Assembly (NCBI GenBank): GCA_965199935.1
Contig: CBDATD010000001.1
Coordinates: 310,001 to 374,000, forward strand
Source of the DNA: JAPPLG01 sp965199935
GTDB taxonomy: Bacteria > Bdellovibrionota > Bdellovibrionia > Bdellovibrionales > UBA1609
Direction of reading: 5' to 3'
Length of the DNA: 64,000 nucleotides
In this document: positions 34,601-43,684 of the stretch, in pieces
Numbering within the stretch: the stretch's first letter is position 1
Layout: each line of letters opens with the position of its first letter
The notes under the pieces: generated by a model
The model's database searches: none
The model's input: the letters and a program-made list of their open reading frames with translations, nothing else
Told to the model about the DNA's origin: nothing
Translations under genes and position numbers: made by a program

Positions 34601-35267
34601 TTTTTAAAAGCCCTGAGTGAACTGGAATGGTGATTGAGGGAATGGGAGCTTCCCCTAGAACATTCTTGGCAAAAATCATGTGGTAAAGAATCAACCCCTT
34701 TTTCTTATGAAGCACAGCCAGAATATCTCTGTCGTAAGCCCAATCAATCACATCCTGTTTTTTTACACCTTTAAAAGTATGCACCACACCTATTTCTTTT
34801 TGCCTCTTTGAATCTCCTTGTACAGTCACCCCTCTAAATGTGAGTACAGGCTGAGCTTCAGGAAAAACCACCTCAATATTTTTAATGATTGTAGGGTAAG
34901 ATTGATGCGTATAAACATTAAAGTCTATACTGGATTTGATTTCTCCAGATATTTCATTCACGATGCCCGCTGTTTGATTTCGAAGAGAAAGAATATCAAA
35001 ATGATCCACCAGCTGGGGGTGATCTTCCAAATATTCTTTAAAAACCCCTTTTTCCAAAGAATCCCCCATCTCCTTAAAAATACGAGAGGCTTCCTGAAAC
35101 TCTTTCGGCAGAGGTTCGTTAACACTTTGCCCGGCCATCCATTGAATCAGCTCCTCAGGGCGGCTTGATTCGCTGGACTCCTGAAGTTGAGAATAGGCGT
35201 AAAGAGGAGTGAAAATCAGAGAGAAAGATAAAACAGCAGACAACAAATTTTTTAAACACTTTATCAA
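31671..35267 (-). CDS. Large exported multi-span membrane protein, unknown function
   Basis: 1198 residues. A signal peptide (about 1-25, LIFTPLYAYS) is followed by a soluble part of about 430 residues. Paired hydrophobic segments then appear near residues 465-510, 905-950 and 1105-1160, separated by basic and helical regions. I recognise no family or catalytic motif. The start is TTG 35267, with GGGAG about 8 nt upstream. It begins 4 nt after the LRR-protein stop and ends by overlapping the aroB ATG, so it is embedded in a putative operon with the shikimate genes. Confidence 0.8.
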   Translation of the reverse strand: MIKCLKNLLSAVLSFSLIFTPLYAYSQLQESSESSRPEELIQWMAGQSVNEPLPKEFQEASRIFKEMGDSLEKGVFKEYLEDHPQLVDHFDILSLRNQTAGIVNEISGEIKSSIDFNVYTHQSYPTIIKNIEVVFPEAQPVLTFRGVTVQGDSKRQKEIGVVHTFKGVKKQDVIDWAYDRDILAVLHKKKGLILYHMIFAKNVLGEAPIPSITIPVHSGLLKRDLKLEFIDRSVEPPRRPSRSSGKTAFNKEGEPFYSAGNLLISYTSAQGEKKISKIFSRSGDLYKALFSKYVILDFLLQTVVLQIKSFKEAEDASLNIYYLKEQSEAALLSSILSSVLNRGSLRFLKERSNHILSSKIFLLSHLNTDVFSHNMWLKDYKTLSRSLEDLSNNTQKFSGETVPSMKMAGILDRPADTGQNTDKSVDNNWKSRLKNKYPKAFHFLSQISGLKADIFTAFSAGALAFMHAKSVPYVEGDMVSLPHTAYNIVFFGAVLLLFVWRTAHHSIWFLEKLERVLPRGAFKTKVNQAIEKWKDQSTSARLVGAGFKFAAQLLYAFWLRIAKWSGKPHFFPVIASGLKLGQKITPESEEGRQARLKQTQSLGVSGWHWSSTTNKYKDHEKIIDIVVSRNEKIQSLSRILAYYALSGRRFTPSSLLSGIVPFGAADNLEKIHSNKQLERDFMWVSDKLKVYIENSDRVSSNQSVLELDPEILRGYYRKSLELAADARGRSSLQRDIYSFGAAVMKKLRKGLLWNSEQSKVLSRHTPNLEVADLFSAQLIMDHLTLAVFPLTPLTPRGDYFAGNIHNLGVDNSPSYLFSSPPHFHEGVVNIGIHLVISARNQLQSLGVRESLLKAFEEVGSLYEPVENHRSHDNSQGLTSYLWDFAKYPFASWGLKYKEGTDSQERLDIGDRIWNYQKLTYRFVQVSFTIMLLSRLLFTDSTLLSALIGTFYFLAGGFIYYGWPQIWMTIQHLAYSKKRLETKQTINRVYVILDKIKNNLYSSESELIQEYKEVLESFKKLYSSSKASAKSMDLEPLTQAVQSFVKELNLSEEQKVHLENRLKESSSEDKIQEIKKMVSLLKNPNLPTVNNKVGLSLIALLTLGIFSNIAFVFLSVDSFSDPSLTSAVVLFTATLAGLWTASKVTDKKLTDRFRVNRSLGADVSQIEKGGRIRQAVHSAFSAVKETCQSSFVRLQKARQ

Positions 35268-35271
35268 TGGC

Positions 35272-36507
35272 TCACTCCCATTGTATTTTATTTTTTATAT
35301 GCTCTTCCAAACCCTCAAGATGAGGACACTCAGGAATCCAATAATAAGGATCTTCCTTATACCAAGCTGTAAATTTAACAGCCCAGCCTGGTTTCCGAAA
35401 CTTTTCATGTTCAGGAACAACTTCCCAGGGAAGAGCCCCCAGCTTCTTCGGTTCATAATCATCCTCAATAAAAGGCCAATCCACAGAATAGCAAAACATT
35501 GAAGTATTTTCTGTTTGATAAGGAGATGCATATCTAAGCTCTCTTATGGTTTTCCCCCTTATGGTTTTTTTCAATATCTCAGGGTCCTCATAATCCAGCA
35601 TCCAGCTCACCCAGTTGATATAACACGGGTCTCTCTTAAGGGAATGTTCAGCATCCACACTTTCAAATTCATCAAGATCCGCGCCAATAAGATCAGTGTA
35701 CATTTTTCTGAGAGGCTCCCCTCTTAAAAAGGGCAGTTCGTGGTAAAAAATACAGCTCACTTCATCCAGCATATCCTCCCTACAGCCGGCTTCATCTTCA
35801 GCAGAAAGAGCCGTGCAGTTGTACAGTGTATTGAGTGCATCATACTTCATATAATTATTTCTAAAATCCACTAGAAATATTTTAGGAAGAGATTGTATCA
35901 TCAAAGGCACAAGATATATTTGATTGTTTCTCAAACGCAATTCCTTCAATTCTTTTAGTTTACCTATGTATTCATCAATATATTTGATGTTGCTGTGGGA
36001 CATATCCAAAACCTGCAGATTTTGGATGCAAAAAGTGTGCAGGGGAATTTCTCCATTTTTGTAGTTGTTATGAGTTCCAATAATTTTTTTTAATTTTTTT
36101 AATTGGCATATTTCTTTTTTCCAGTCAGAAATTTTTGTATTTGAAATATTCAGCTGGGTCAAATTGGGCAGTTGATAAACAAACTCCGGCAAATTTGTCA
36201 GCTCTAGATTGTCCGAAAGATCCAGATCAGTGATCAACTCAAAATCCATTTTTGAAATTAAAACAGACATCCTGCTTCTATCGGCCCCGCTGTTCATACG
36301 CCCTTTAAGATTTACTTTGCTACCGCTTGATCGAGGAGCAGAGAGGCAGATCTCTCCATCCGCCTCATTATTAATAAACCGGCATGAATCTGCTGTCCCT
36401 CCCTTGAGGAGGCTGCAGCCTGCAACAAACAAAAAGGCCATTAAAACAGCAGATATTTTAAATAGAAGAGTATAAAAAATATTGGTATTCAGTACACCCC
36501 AAATCAC
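35272..36507 (-). CDS. Leucine-rich-repeat lipoprotein
   Basis: About 411 residues. The start is taken at GTG 36507, which has AAGAAGGGG about 8 nt upstream; a longer frame to 36552 exists. A long signal ends in the lipobox FVAGC. Residues about 85-220 contain five or six leucine-rich repeats (LDLSDNLELTNLP, LTQLNISNTKI, LQVLDMSHSNI, LKELRLRNNQI). The C-terminal half is rich in Trp, Tyr and acidic residues and carries several Cys; I do not recognise it. Probably a surface or periplasmic protein-binding lipoprotein. It heads the gene string leading into aroB. Confidence 0.82.
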   Translation of the reverse strand: MIWGVLNTNIFYTLLFKISAVLMAFLFVAGCSLLKGGTADSCRFINNEADGEICLSAPRSSGSKVNLKGRMNSGADRSRMSVLISKMDFELITDLDLSDNLELTNLPEFVYQLPNLTQLNISNTKISDWKKEICQLKKLKKIIGTHNNYKNGEIPLHTFCIQNLQVLDMSHSNIKYIDEYIGKLKELKELRLRNNQIYLVPLMIQSLPKIFLVDFRNNYMKYDALNTLYNCTALSAEDEAGCREDMLDEVSCIFYHELPFLRGEPLRKMYTDLIGADLDEFESVDAEHSLKRDPCYINWVSWMLDYEDPEILKKTIRGKTIRELRYASPYQTENTSMFCYSVDWPFIEDDYEPKKLGALPWEVVPEHEKFRKPGWAVKFTAWYKEDPYYWIPECPHLEGLEEHIKNKIQWE

Positions 36508-36652
36508 AGAACTGCCCCTTCTTAAAAGCAAACACAGAAAGTATTTGTACACATAAAATACTGATGAATGCTACAAAATTCCTTTGGTATGAAATTATTA
36601 CACGCCTCTGCCGGCTTGGATGATGAACACAACCTGCCTTTTAAGCAAAATT

Positions 36653-39361
36653 TCACAAAGAAAGAGAAGTTTCATAATCTTTCATTTCTACAGACAGCAG
36701 ATTGGTGATGCCCTTTTCCTCCATCGTGACACCGTACAGCCTGCGGCATTCTTTCATAGAATGCTTGTTATGCGTCACTAAAATCACCTGACATCTTTGA
36801 GCCATTTCTACGGCCAGAGTATTAAATCTTAAGACATTGCTGTCATCTAAAGCCGCATCCACCTCATCTAAAATACAAAAGGGGGCGGGGCGGACTAAAA
36901 AGAGAGAAAAAATCACACAAAGAGCCGTCAGAGATTTTTCGCCTCCAGATAAAAGTTTTAAACTCTTTAATTTCTTTTCAGGGGGACACGCTAAAATTTC
37001 AACACCGCCATTTTCTGTCAGAGACAAATTGGCAGAGCCTCCTCCAAAAACAGCCTTAAAGACTTGAGTCAGCCTGGCATTGACTTCCTCATAAGCTTTT
37101 TTAAACTTTTTAGTTGAAACGCGGTCCATTTCTTCAATCGCCTGCTCCAGCTCTGTTTTAGAAACCTCCAAATCATTAAACTGTTTTTGCAAGTCCTTTT
37201 GCTCCGCGCTTAACTCTTCATATTCACTTAAGGCCAACAAATTGACTTGTCCAATCTTTGACAATCGGTCTTTCATTAATTGAATATCCTTCACAGCCTC
37301 TGGAGGAGGCGGTTCACCTCTAATATCCTGAAGAGAAGTTTGATAGTTCTCCAAAGCTTTTTCTTCTAAATTCTTCTTTTCTGAAAGAAGGGCCTCTTTT
37401 TCCACTTCAAAAAGGTGTTTTTTTTCTGAAATGTGATTCAAATTCTGACTGAGTTCAGTTATTTGATTTTCTAAACCTCTATAGTGGAAAATTTGAGCTG
37501 TATAATCTTGTTCATAAACTGCGTCCGCCTTGACTTGTTCTTTATAAGTATGCCGTTTCTTTTCTAAAAGAGACTCAACTTGAGCCAGCTCCAATTTATT
37601 TTTTTCTATACGCTGGTTGCTCTTGTTGGACCGCTCCGAAAAATCTGAGATTTTTCTGGACATATCACGGATTGATTTTTCCAACAGCTCCCTCTGAGCG
37701 CAGCAGGACTTCAAATCTTTTTGCAAAGAAAGCAGAGAAAGCTGAGCATGATCTATAAAAGCTTTTAACTTCTCACGGTTTTCTAAACATTTTTTGTACT
37801 CCTCCTCTTCTTTGCGGCCGCTCAACTGCAGCTCCTCCCTGTTCTTTCTTAGACTTAAAGAGCGTTCTTGAGACTCTGCTCTCAGAAAACGGACCCTTTC
37901 CTGTTCTTTTTTCTGCACTTCTGTTTTTTGAACAAGGATCTCTTTCTCTTTTTGCGCAAGCGAATGGATGTGTGCAGTTAAAAAATCAATATCCCGCCCC
38001 AACTTTAAACAAAGCTCTTGATCTGATTTAATTTTTTTCTGAAGACTTAAACTTCTGCTCTCCAACAGCTGATAAACACCCTCTCTTTCTTTCAGCTCCT
38101 TTTGAAGGTTTTTCAGCTCCTCAACAGAGCCTTCTAAGTCTCTCTGCAAACTTTTCAAAACCTCCTCTTCCTTCAACTCTTCTTTAAGCTGATTCTCTCT
38201 CTGAGCTTGATTTTCAGCCTTCAGTTTTTGAATAAGGGAGTGTTGAAGTTTATTTTTCTCTAATTGAGCTTTCTTCTTTTCGATATCGGCTTGCAGAGCT
38301 GATGTTTTATTTTTATATTTTTCCGACTGAGCTTTTAATTTTTCAATCTCCTGCGACTGGTGTCTGCCGGACGCCTGATGCTCTAAAATACTCATCTTCC
38401 ACTCATCAAGTTTTTCAGAATCTGATTGAATGGAAGACTTTAATTGAGCTGATTTGACTTCATATTGACCCAGCTCTTCCAACTGCTGTCTCAAAACTTC
38501 TCTTTCTTTGCTCAGGTGAGAATATTTTTCTTCAGACTGACTGCGAACATTTCGAGACTCCTCTTGCAAAGAGGATAATTTTTTTTGACAGCCTTCCTCT
38601 TGCCCGGACAATTTTTTGAGTCCGCCGGCCTGGTCTTCTAATTTCTGTGCCGCTTCTTTGTAACGCATCTTCAATATGTAAAGCTCTACACAAGTTATTT
38701 TTTCCTTTAATTCTTTGTAAATATGTGTTTGCTGAGCTTGTTTCTCCAATCTCTTTAACTGCTTGGTATGCTCTCTTAATACATCTTCAAGACGAAGCAT
38801 ATTTTGGCAGGTTTCTTTGAGTTTATTTTGGGCCAAACGTTTTTTATTTTTAAATTTAGCAGTACCGGCCGCCTGTTCAATAAGAGTTCTCAACTGCTCT
38901 GGTTTAGAGGTGGTGATTTGAGCAATTGTATCCTGCTCTACGACACTAAAACCCATGGCGCCTGTGTCCATAATAATTTCCTGAATATCCCTCAGCAGAC
39001 AGTTTTTTCCGTTGAGAAAATATTTTGAATCCCCTCCTCTACTGAATCTTCGAGTGATTGTAAGTTCTGAGGGCTCAAAACGTTTCGGCCACTCCCCATC
39101 GTCCTTCTCAAAAGTTACATGAACCTCTGCAAAAGAAGCAGGAGGGCTGGAAGACGTACCTGAAAAAATAATATCTTCCATTTGCGAGCCGCGAAGCTGG
39201 CTGGCCGGCCCCTCCCCCGTCGCCCACAATAAAGCATCCACAATATTTGACTTCCCACAGCCGTTAGGCCCTACGATCCCCGTGATGCCTTCGCCAAATC
39301 TAACAGTGGTTGTATTTCGAAAAGACTTGAATCCTGTCATTTGAATACAGCTTAATCTCAT
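36653..39361 (-). CDS. smc: SMC-like ATPase lacking a visible hinge
   Basis: 902 residues. The N-terminal head has TGFKSFRNTT and Walker A GPNGCGKSN near residue 32, then the SQMEDIIFSG region. The C-terminal head has signature LSGGEKSLTALC near 805 and Walker B FCILDEVDAALDDSN. Everything from about 170 to 730 reads as coiled coil rich in Glu, Lys, Gln and Leu. The roughly 150-residue globular SMC hinge is not recognisable, and the protein is about 270 residues shorter than usual SMC. There is no Rad50-type CxxC hook. ATG 39361 overlaps the ppdK stop as ATGA. It presumably acts in chromosome organisation. Confidence 0.88.
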   Translation of the reverse strand: MRLSCIQMTGFKSFRNTTTVRFGEGITGIVGPNGCGKSNIVDALLWATGEGPASQLRGSQMEDIIFSGTSSSPPASFAEVHVTFEKDDGEWPKRFEPSELTITRRFSRGGDSKYFLNGKNCLLRDIQEIIMDTGAMGFSVVEQDTIAQITTSKPEQLRTLIEQAAGTAKFKNKKRLAQNKLKETCQNMLRLEDVLREHTKQLKRLEKQAQQTHIYKELKEKITCVELYILKMRYKEAAQKLEDQAGGLKKLSGQEEGCQKKLSSLQEESRNVRSQSEEKYSHLSKEREVLRQQLEELGQYEVKSAQLKSSIQSDSEKLDEWKMSILEHQASGRHQSQEIEKLKAQSEKYKNKTSALQADIEKKKAQLEKNKLQHSLIQKLKAENQAQRENQLKEELKEEEVLKSLQRDLEGSVEELKNLQKELKEREGVYQLLESRSLSLQKKIKSDQELCLKLGRDIDFLTAHIHSLAQKEKEILVQKTEVQKKEQERVRFLRAESQERSLSLRKNREELQLSGRKEEEEYKKCLENREKLKAFIDHAQLSLLSLQKDLKSCCAQRELLEKSIRDMSRKISDFSERSNKSNQRIEKNKLELAQVESLLEKKRHTYKEQVKADAVYEQDYTAQIFHYRGLENQITELSQNLNHISEKKHLFEVEKEALLSEKKNLEEKALENYQTSLQDIRGEPPPPEAVKDIQLMKDRLSKIGQVNLLALSEYEELSAEQKDLQKQFNDLEVSKTELEQAIEEMDRVSTKKFKKAYEEVNARLTQVFKAVFGGGSANLSLTENGGVEILACPPEKKLKSLKLLSGGEKSLTALCVIFSLFLVRPAPFCILDEVDAALDDSNVLRFNTLAVEMAQRCQVILVTHNKHSMKECRRLYGVTMEEKGITNLLSVEMKDYETSLSL

Positions 39362-42033
39362 ACAGAAAGCTCCCTATTAGAAGGATGGCGCTTCTCCATC
39401 TGATTTTGAATAAAAGACTGCGCCGCCGCTGTTTTAGCTACAGGAATACGGTAAGGAGAACAGCTGACAGAGTTTAAACCTGTTTGATTGAGAAAATCAA
39501 TGCTCAAAGGATCTGCCCCATGCTCACCGCAAAGCCCTAACGGAAAGTCACTCCGAATTTTTCGAGCGCATTTTGCAGAAAACGCGATCAACCAGCCCAC
39601 ACTCTTTTCTTCTATCTGTACAAAAGGGTCCGCTGAAACAAGTTCTTTGTTCATATACTCCGGCAGAAAACGTCCACAGTCATCCCTGGAAATACCCAAC
39701 ACTGTTTGAGTCAAATCGTTGGAGCCGTAACTAAAAAAATCCGCCTCTTTGGCCAGCTCCTCTGAACAAAGAGCCGCTTGAGGAAGTTCTATCATAGTGC
39801 CAATAGGAAAATTCAATGAAACCCCCAACTTCTTTTCTATTGGGTTAAGAGTTTTTCGAATGAAATCCCGAATGTACACAAATTCTTTTACAGCCCCAAC
39901 CAGAGGAATCATAATTTCTGGAAAACATTTTTTGTTTTTCCGAACCATCTCTACATAGGCCAAAGCCGCGGCTCTCACTTGAGCTTGGTACAATTCAGGA
40001 AATGTAACAGCCAGTCTACAGCCTCGATGCCCTAACATAGGGTTGAGTTCTCTTAAACTTTTCACTTTTTCAGAAATATTTTTGACATCCTCAGACCACT
40101 TCACAGCCAGTTCTTCTATCTCTTTAGCGCTTTGAGGTAAAAATTCATGAAGAGGAGGATCCAACAAGCGAATACAAACAGATTCTCCCTCCATGACTCG
40201 AAAAATATCAAAAAAATCTTTTTTCTGTTTCGCGAGTAAAGAATCCAGATGACTGAGCCGCTTTTCTGAATCATCCTGAAACAAAATCATTTTTCTCATA
40301 ATGTCCAAGCAATCTTCCTGGAAAAACATATGTTCCGTACGGCAAAGTCCAATCCCCTTAGCTCCAAAACTTTTTGCAGTTTCAGCGTCTTTTGGAGTAT
40401 CTGCATTTGCTTTCACTTTTAATGGAGAATAACGGTCCGCCATCTGCATAAAATCATAAAAATACTGGTCCAATTTCGGCTGAATCATAGGCGCTTCTCC
40501 TAAATAAACTTCACCTGTCGATCCATCTAAAGTAATTTTGTCTCCTTCTTTTAAGATTTTGCCGGAAACGCGGCATTCTCTCTTCTCTCTGTCAATTTGA
40601 ACAGAACTGCATCCGACAACACAACACTTGCCCATACCGCGGGCAACAACCGCCGCGTGAGAAGTCATTCCTCCTCTCGTTGTTAAAACACCTTGAGCAG
40701 AGATCATCCCTTTAATATCATCTGGAGAAGTTTCATCCCGGACTAAAATGACTTTCTCATGACTTTTTTCAACTGCCGCCGCAGAGGAAAAAACAATAAA
40801 GCCCGCGGCTCCCCCCGGACTGGCGGGAAGCCCTTTACACAGATAATTTTTCCTCTTCTGCGGATCTATAGCAGGATGCAAAAGTTTTTCTAATTCCTTC
40901 GGGGGAATGCTCATCACAGCTTCTTCTTCGCTGAGGATCCCCTCCTTAACAAAATCAACAGTTGTCCTTAAAGCGGCGCGTACAGATCTTTTGGCGAGCC
41001 TTGTTTGCAAAATCCAAAGCCTGCCCCCCTCTACAGTAAATTCAATATCCTGCATATTTTTAAAATGTTTTTCCAATTTTTTAGACACAGCCTCCAATTC
41101 CTTAAAAACAGAGGGAAACAGAGTTTCCAAACTTTTCTCAGCCTGACAAATTGGAAGAGGAGTTCGGATGCCTGCTACAACATCCTCTCCTTGAGCTTGT
41201 TGTAAAAATTCACCAAATAGTTGAGGCTCTCCTGTCGCCGGATTCCGGGTGAATAAAACTCCCGTTGCTGAATTGCCGCAACGATTGCCGAAAACCATTG
41301 TCTGTACATTCACAGCTGTTCCTAAACGATGAGAGTAAGAATTTAATTCACGATAGGCAACGGCTCTGGAATTATTCCAGCTGTCAAAAACAGCTGAGAC
41401 AGCTCCAAAAAGCTGTTTCTCAGGATCTTCTGGAAACTCCTCCCCTGTCATCTCCAACACCTGCTCTTTAAACTGCAAAGACAGCTCCTCCAAGTCTTTT
41501 GCTGTTAAATCAGCATCGCTCTTGTACTTTTTCTTTGATTTGTAGTCTTCCATAAAAAAGACAAACATAGAAGCATCCGCGCCTAAAACCACATCTCCAT
41601 ACATTTGAATCAATCTGCGGTAGCAGTCCCAAGCCCAGCGCGCGTCTTTTTGAGCCATTTGTTTTACGATGTCCACATTCAGACCTAGATTTAAAATAGT
41701 GTCCATCATCCCCGGCATACTGACCTCAGCTCCGGAGCGAACACTGACCAGCAGAGGATTTTTTGCTGAACCAAAACTCAGGCCCGTCCTCTTTTCCAAC
41801 ACTTGGACGCTTTGTCGAACCTGCTCTTGAAAAAAATCAGGCAGTGTTTTCTTATTCTTGTGAAAGTAAAGATTCATTTCCGAGGTAATTGTAAAGCCTG
41901 GAGGAACAGGGATCCCCATAGAGGTCATTTCTGCCAGATGCGCCCCTTTGCCTCCAAGCAGATGTCCAAGATTTTTAGATCCCTCTGTTTGTTCAGTAGA
42001 AAAGTGATAGATAAATTTATTTGGCTTTTCCAT
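39358..42033 (-). CDS. ppdK: Pyruvate, phosphate dikinase
   Basis: About 891 residues. The N-terminal ATP-grasp part has LGGKGAHLAEMTSMGIPVPPG and SVRSGAEVSMPGMMDT. The phosphohistidine domain has LTTRGGMTSHAAVVARGMGK with the catalytic His. The C-terminal PEP/pyruvate barrel has GIGLCRTEHMF, MLGHRGCRLA and LCGEHGADP with the catalytic Cys. It interconverts pyruvate, ATP and Pi with PEP, AMP and PPi. I chose ATG 42033; TTG 42048 is an alternative. Its stop overlaps the smc start. Confidence 0.96.
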   Translation of the reverse strand: MEKPNKFIYHFSTEQTEGSKNLGHLLGGKGAHLAEMTSMGIPVPPGFTITSEMNLYFHKNKKTLPDFFQEQVRQSVQVLEKRTGLSFGSAKNPLLVSVRSGAEVSMPGMMDTILNLGLNVDIVKQMAQKDARWAWDCYRRLIQMYGDVVLGADASMFVFFMEDYKSKKKYKSDADLTAKDLEELSLQFKEQVLEMTGEEFPEDPEKQLFGAVSAVFDSWNNSRAVAYRELNSYSHRLGTAVNVQTMVFGNRCGNSATGVLFTRNPATGEPQLFGEFLQQAQGEDVVAGIRTPLPICQAEKSLETLFPSVFKELEAVSKKLEKHFKNMQDIEFTVEGGRLWILQTRLAKRSVRAALRTTVDFVKEGILSEEEAVMSIPPKELEKLLHPAIDPQKRKNYLCKGLPASPGGAAGFIVFSSAAAVEKSHEKVILVRDETSPDDIKGMISAQGVLTTRGGMTSHAAVVARGMGKCCVVGCSSVQIDREKRECRVSGKILKEGDKITLDGSTGEVYLGEAPMIQPKLDQYFYDFMQMADRYSPLKVKANADTPKDAETAKSFGAKGIGLCRTEHMFFQEDCLDIMRKMILFQDDSEKRLSHLDSLLAKQKKDFFDIFRVMEGESVCIRLLDPPLHEFLPQSAKEIEELAVKWSEDVKNISEKVKSLRELNPMLGHRGCRLAVTFPELYQAQVRAAALAYVEMVRKNKKCFPEIMIPLVGAVKEFVYIRDFIRKTLNPIEKKLGVSLNFPIGTMIELPQAALCSEELAKEADFFSYGSNDLTQTVLGISRDDCGRFLPEYMNKELVSADPFVQIEEKSVGWLIAFSAKCARKIRSDFPLGLCGEHGADPLSIDFLNQTGLNSVSCSPYRIPVAKTAAAQSFIQNQMEKRHPSNRELSV

Positions 42034-42101
42034 CCCGCACCCATCCAAAATCTCTTTTCAAAACAAACGGGGAGTATGTCTAAAGTCTGGTGTATTGTCA
42101 G

Positions 42102-43391
42102 TCATAATTTTTGACTCAAGTAGGCTGTAAGTTGATCCATAGCAACACGATCTTGCGTCATTTTGTCGCGGTCCCGAACAGTGACCTGGTGATCCTGTAA
42201 GCTTTCAAAATCAACAGTGACGCAAAAAGGGGTGCCTATTTCATCCTGTCTGCGATAGCGCTTTCCAATGGAGCCTGATGAATCGTAATCAACAAAGTAT
42301 TTGCCTGCATACTGATCTCTTAATTTTAAAGCCAAAGCTGTGAGAGGCTCCTTTTTGGATAAAGGCAAAAAAGCGGCTTGAAAGGGAGCTAAATTTTTAG
42401 GGAGAGCCAAAACAACTCTTTTTTCGCCTCCTTCAAGAGCTGATTCTTTATAGGACTCACACAAAAGGGCCAGCCATAGACGATCCAGCCCCACAGAGGT
42501 TTCAATCACATGGGGAGCGAATTTATCCCCAGTGCTTGTTGAGTAGGAAAGATTTTTACGACTGCCCGCTTGATGCATTTTCACATCATACTGGCCTCGG
42601 TCGTGGACGCCCTCCAGCTCCTGCCATCCAATTGGAAAATCGTACTCAATATCCACTGCTTGGGAGGCATAATGAGCCAGCTCGCCTTTAGCGTGCTCTC
42701 TAAAACGAATATTTTTCAAAACGCCTTCATAAAATTGAAAACGCATTTCTTTCCAGTATTTGAACCATTGACTGCTTTCTTCAGGTTTTATGAAATATTG
42801 CATTTCCATTTGCTCAAACTCTCTAGTTCTGAAAGTAAAGGGGCCCGGAGTGATTTCATTTCTAAAAGCTTTTCCAATTTGAGCCACTCCAAAGGGGAGT
42901 GTTTTTCTGGAAGAGATTTGAACATTTAAAAACTGCACATAAATACCCTGAGCCGTTTCCGGTCTGAGATAAACTACAGCTCCTTGATCTTCAATAGAAC
43001 CGGCGTGAGTTTTGAACATCAAATTAAAAGGACGGGGTTTTGTCGTTTTTTGAGAGCCGCATTTAGGGCATATTTTTTTGTCTTCCAGACGAAATCTATA
43101 TTTACAGTCTAAACAATCCACCAAAGGATCTGTAAAAGCGGAGATATGGCCGGAAGCTTTTAAAACCTCCTGATGAGAGAGTATAGCTGAATCCATCCCT
43201 ACAATATCAGAACGGCGGACCATAGTTTTCCACCAGAGATCCGCCAAATTTCTTTTCAGCTGAACTCCAAGGGGGCCGTAGTCCCAGCAGGCATTGAGGC
43301 CGCCGTAAATTTCAGCATTTTGAAAAACATATCCCCTCCTTTTACAAAGAGACTGCAAGGTCTCAAAATTCTTTAATCTAAAATCAGACAT
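42102..43391 (-). CDS. glyS: Glycyl-tRNA synthetase, alpha2 type
   Basis: About 429 residues. Class II motifs are visible: NAEIYGGLNACWDYGPLG near residue 27, the zinc cysteines CLDCKYRF and CPKC, LRPETAQGIYVQF near 150, FRNEITPGPFTFRTREFEQ (motif 2), and SVGLDRLWLALL (motif 3). The C-terminal anticodon-binding domain ends the protein. It charges tRNA-Gly. ATG 43391 has AGGGG 8 nt upstream; the longer frame includes dispersed-repeat sequence and is not favoured. Confidence 0.95.
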   Translation of the reverse strand: MSDFRLKNFETLQSLCKRRGYVFQNAEIYGGLNACWDYGPLGVQLKRNLADLWWKTMVRRSDIVGMDSAILSHQEVLKASGHISAFTDPLVDCLDCKYRFRLEDKKICPKCGSQKTTKPRPFNLMFKTHAGSIEDQGAVVYLRPETAQGIYVQFLNVQISSRKTLPFGVAQIGKAFRNEITPGPFTFRTREFEQMEMQYFIKPEESSQWFKYWKEMRFQFYEGVLKNIRFREHAKGELAHYASQAVDIEYDFPIGWQELEGVHDRGQYDVKMHQAGSRKNLSYSTSTGDKFAPHVIETSVGLDRLWLALLCESYKESALEGGEKRVVLALPKNLAPFQAAFLPLSKKEPLTALALKLRDQYAGKYFVDYDSSGSIGKRYRRQDEIGTPFCVTVDFESLQDHQVTVRDRDKMTQDRVAMDQLTAYLSQKL

Positions 43392-43482
43392 ACTAAAGAC
43401 CCCTGAACGAAGACGCGCCAAACCTGCTCTGCGGAGGTACACCGGCCTCTGTTCAGCACGGCATGCTATCACGTCAGCCGCA

Positions 43483-43503
43483 GATGCGAAAGCAGGAATC
43501 CAG
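43483..43503. repeat. Dispersed palindromic element, intergenic copy
   Basis: GATGCGAAAGCAGGAATCCA is the reverse-oriented counterpart of the elements at 8188 and 27540. It carries the GCGAAAGCAGGAATCC form that is common in dispersed palindromes of several bacterial genomes. Confidence 0.6.
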
Positions 43504-43556
43504 CCCTTAGAAAGGACTGTGTGAACAGATCTGCAAACCGCAGACCTGCATTTTCA

Positions 43557-43684
43557 CTTGTACGAAAGCAAAGGCAGACAAATCTTCAAAGCTCAAACAT
43601 GCGTTTTTACAGCAGAACCGCCTATCCCAAGTTTAGTTCTGCCATTGCTCAGTCTATGTGTTTAACCGCCGATTTGACAGCCCC
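43557..43684 (+). repeat. Dispersed repeat, copy A
   Basis: It begins CTTGTACGAAAGCAAAGGCA and ends CCGATTTGACAGC. A second copy at 55301-55416 begins CTTGTGCGAAAGCAAAGGCA and ends CCGATCTGACAGC. The two stay alignable throughout with small indels, in the same orientation and both intergenic. No transposase gene is associated. Confidence 0.75.
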
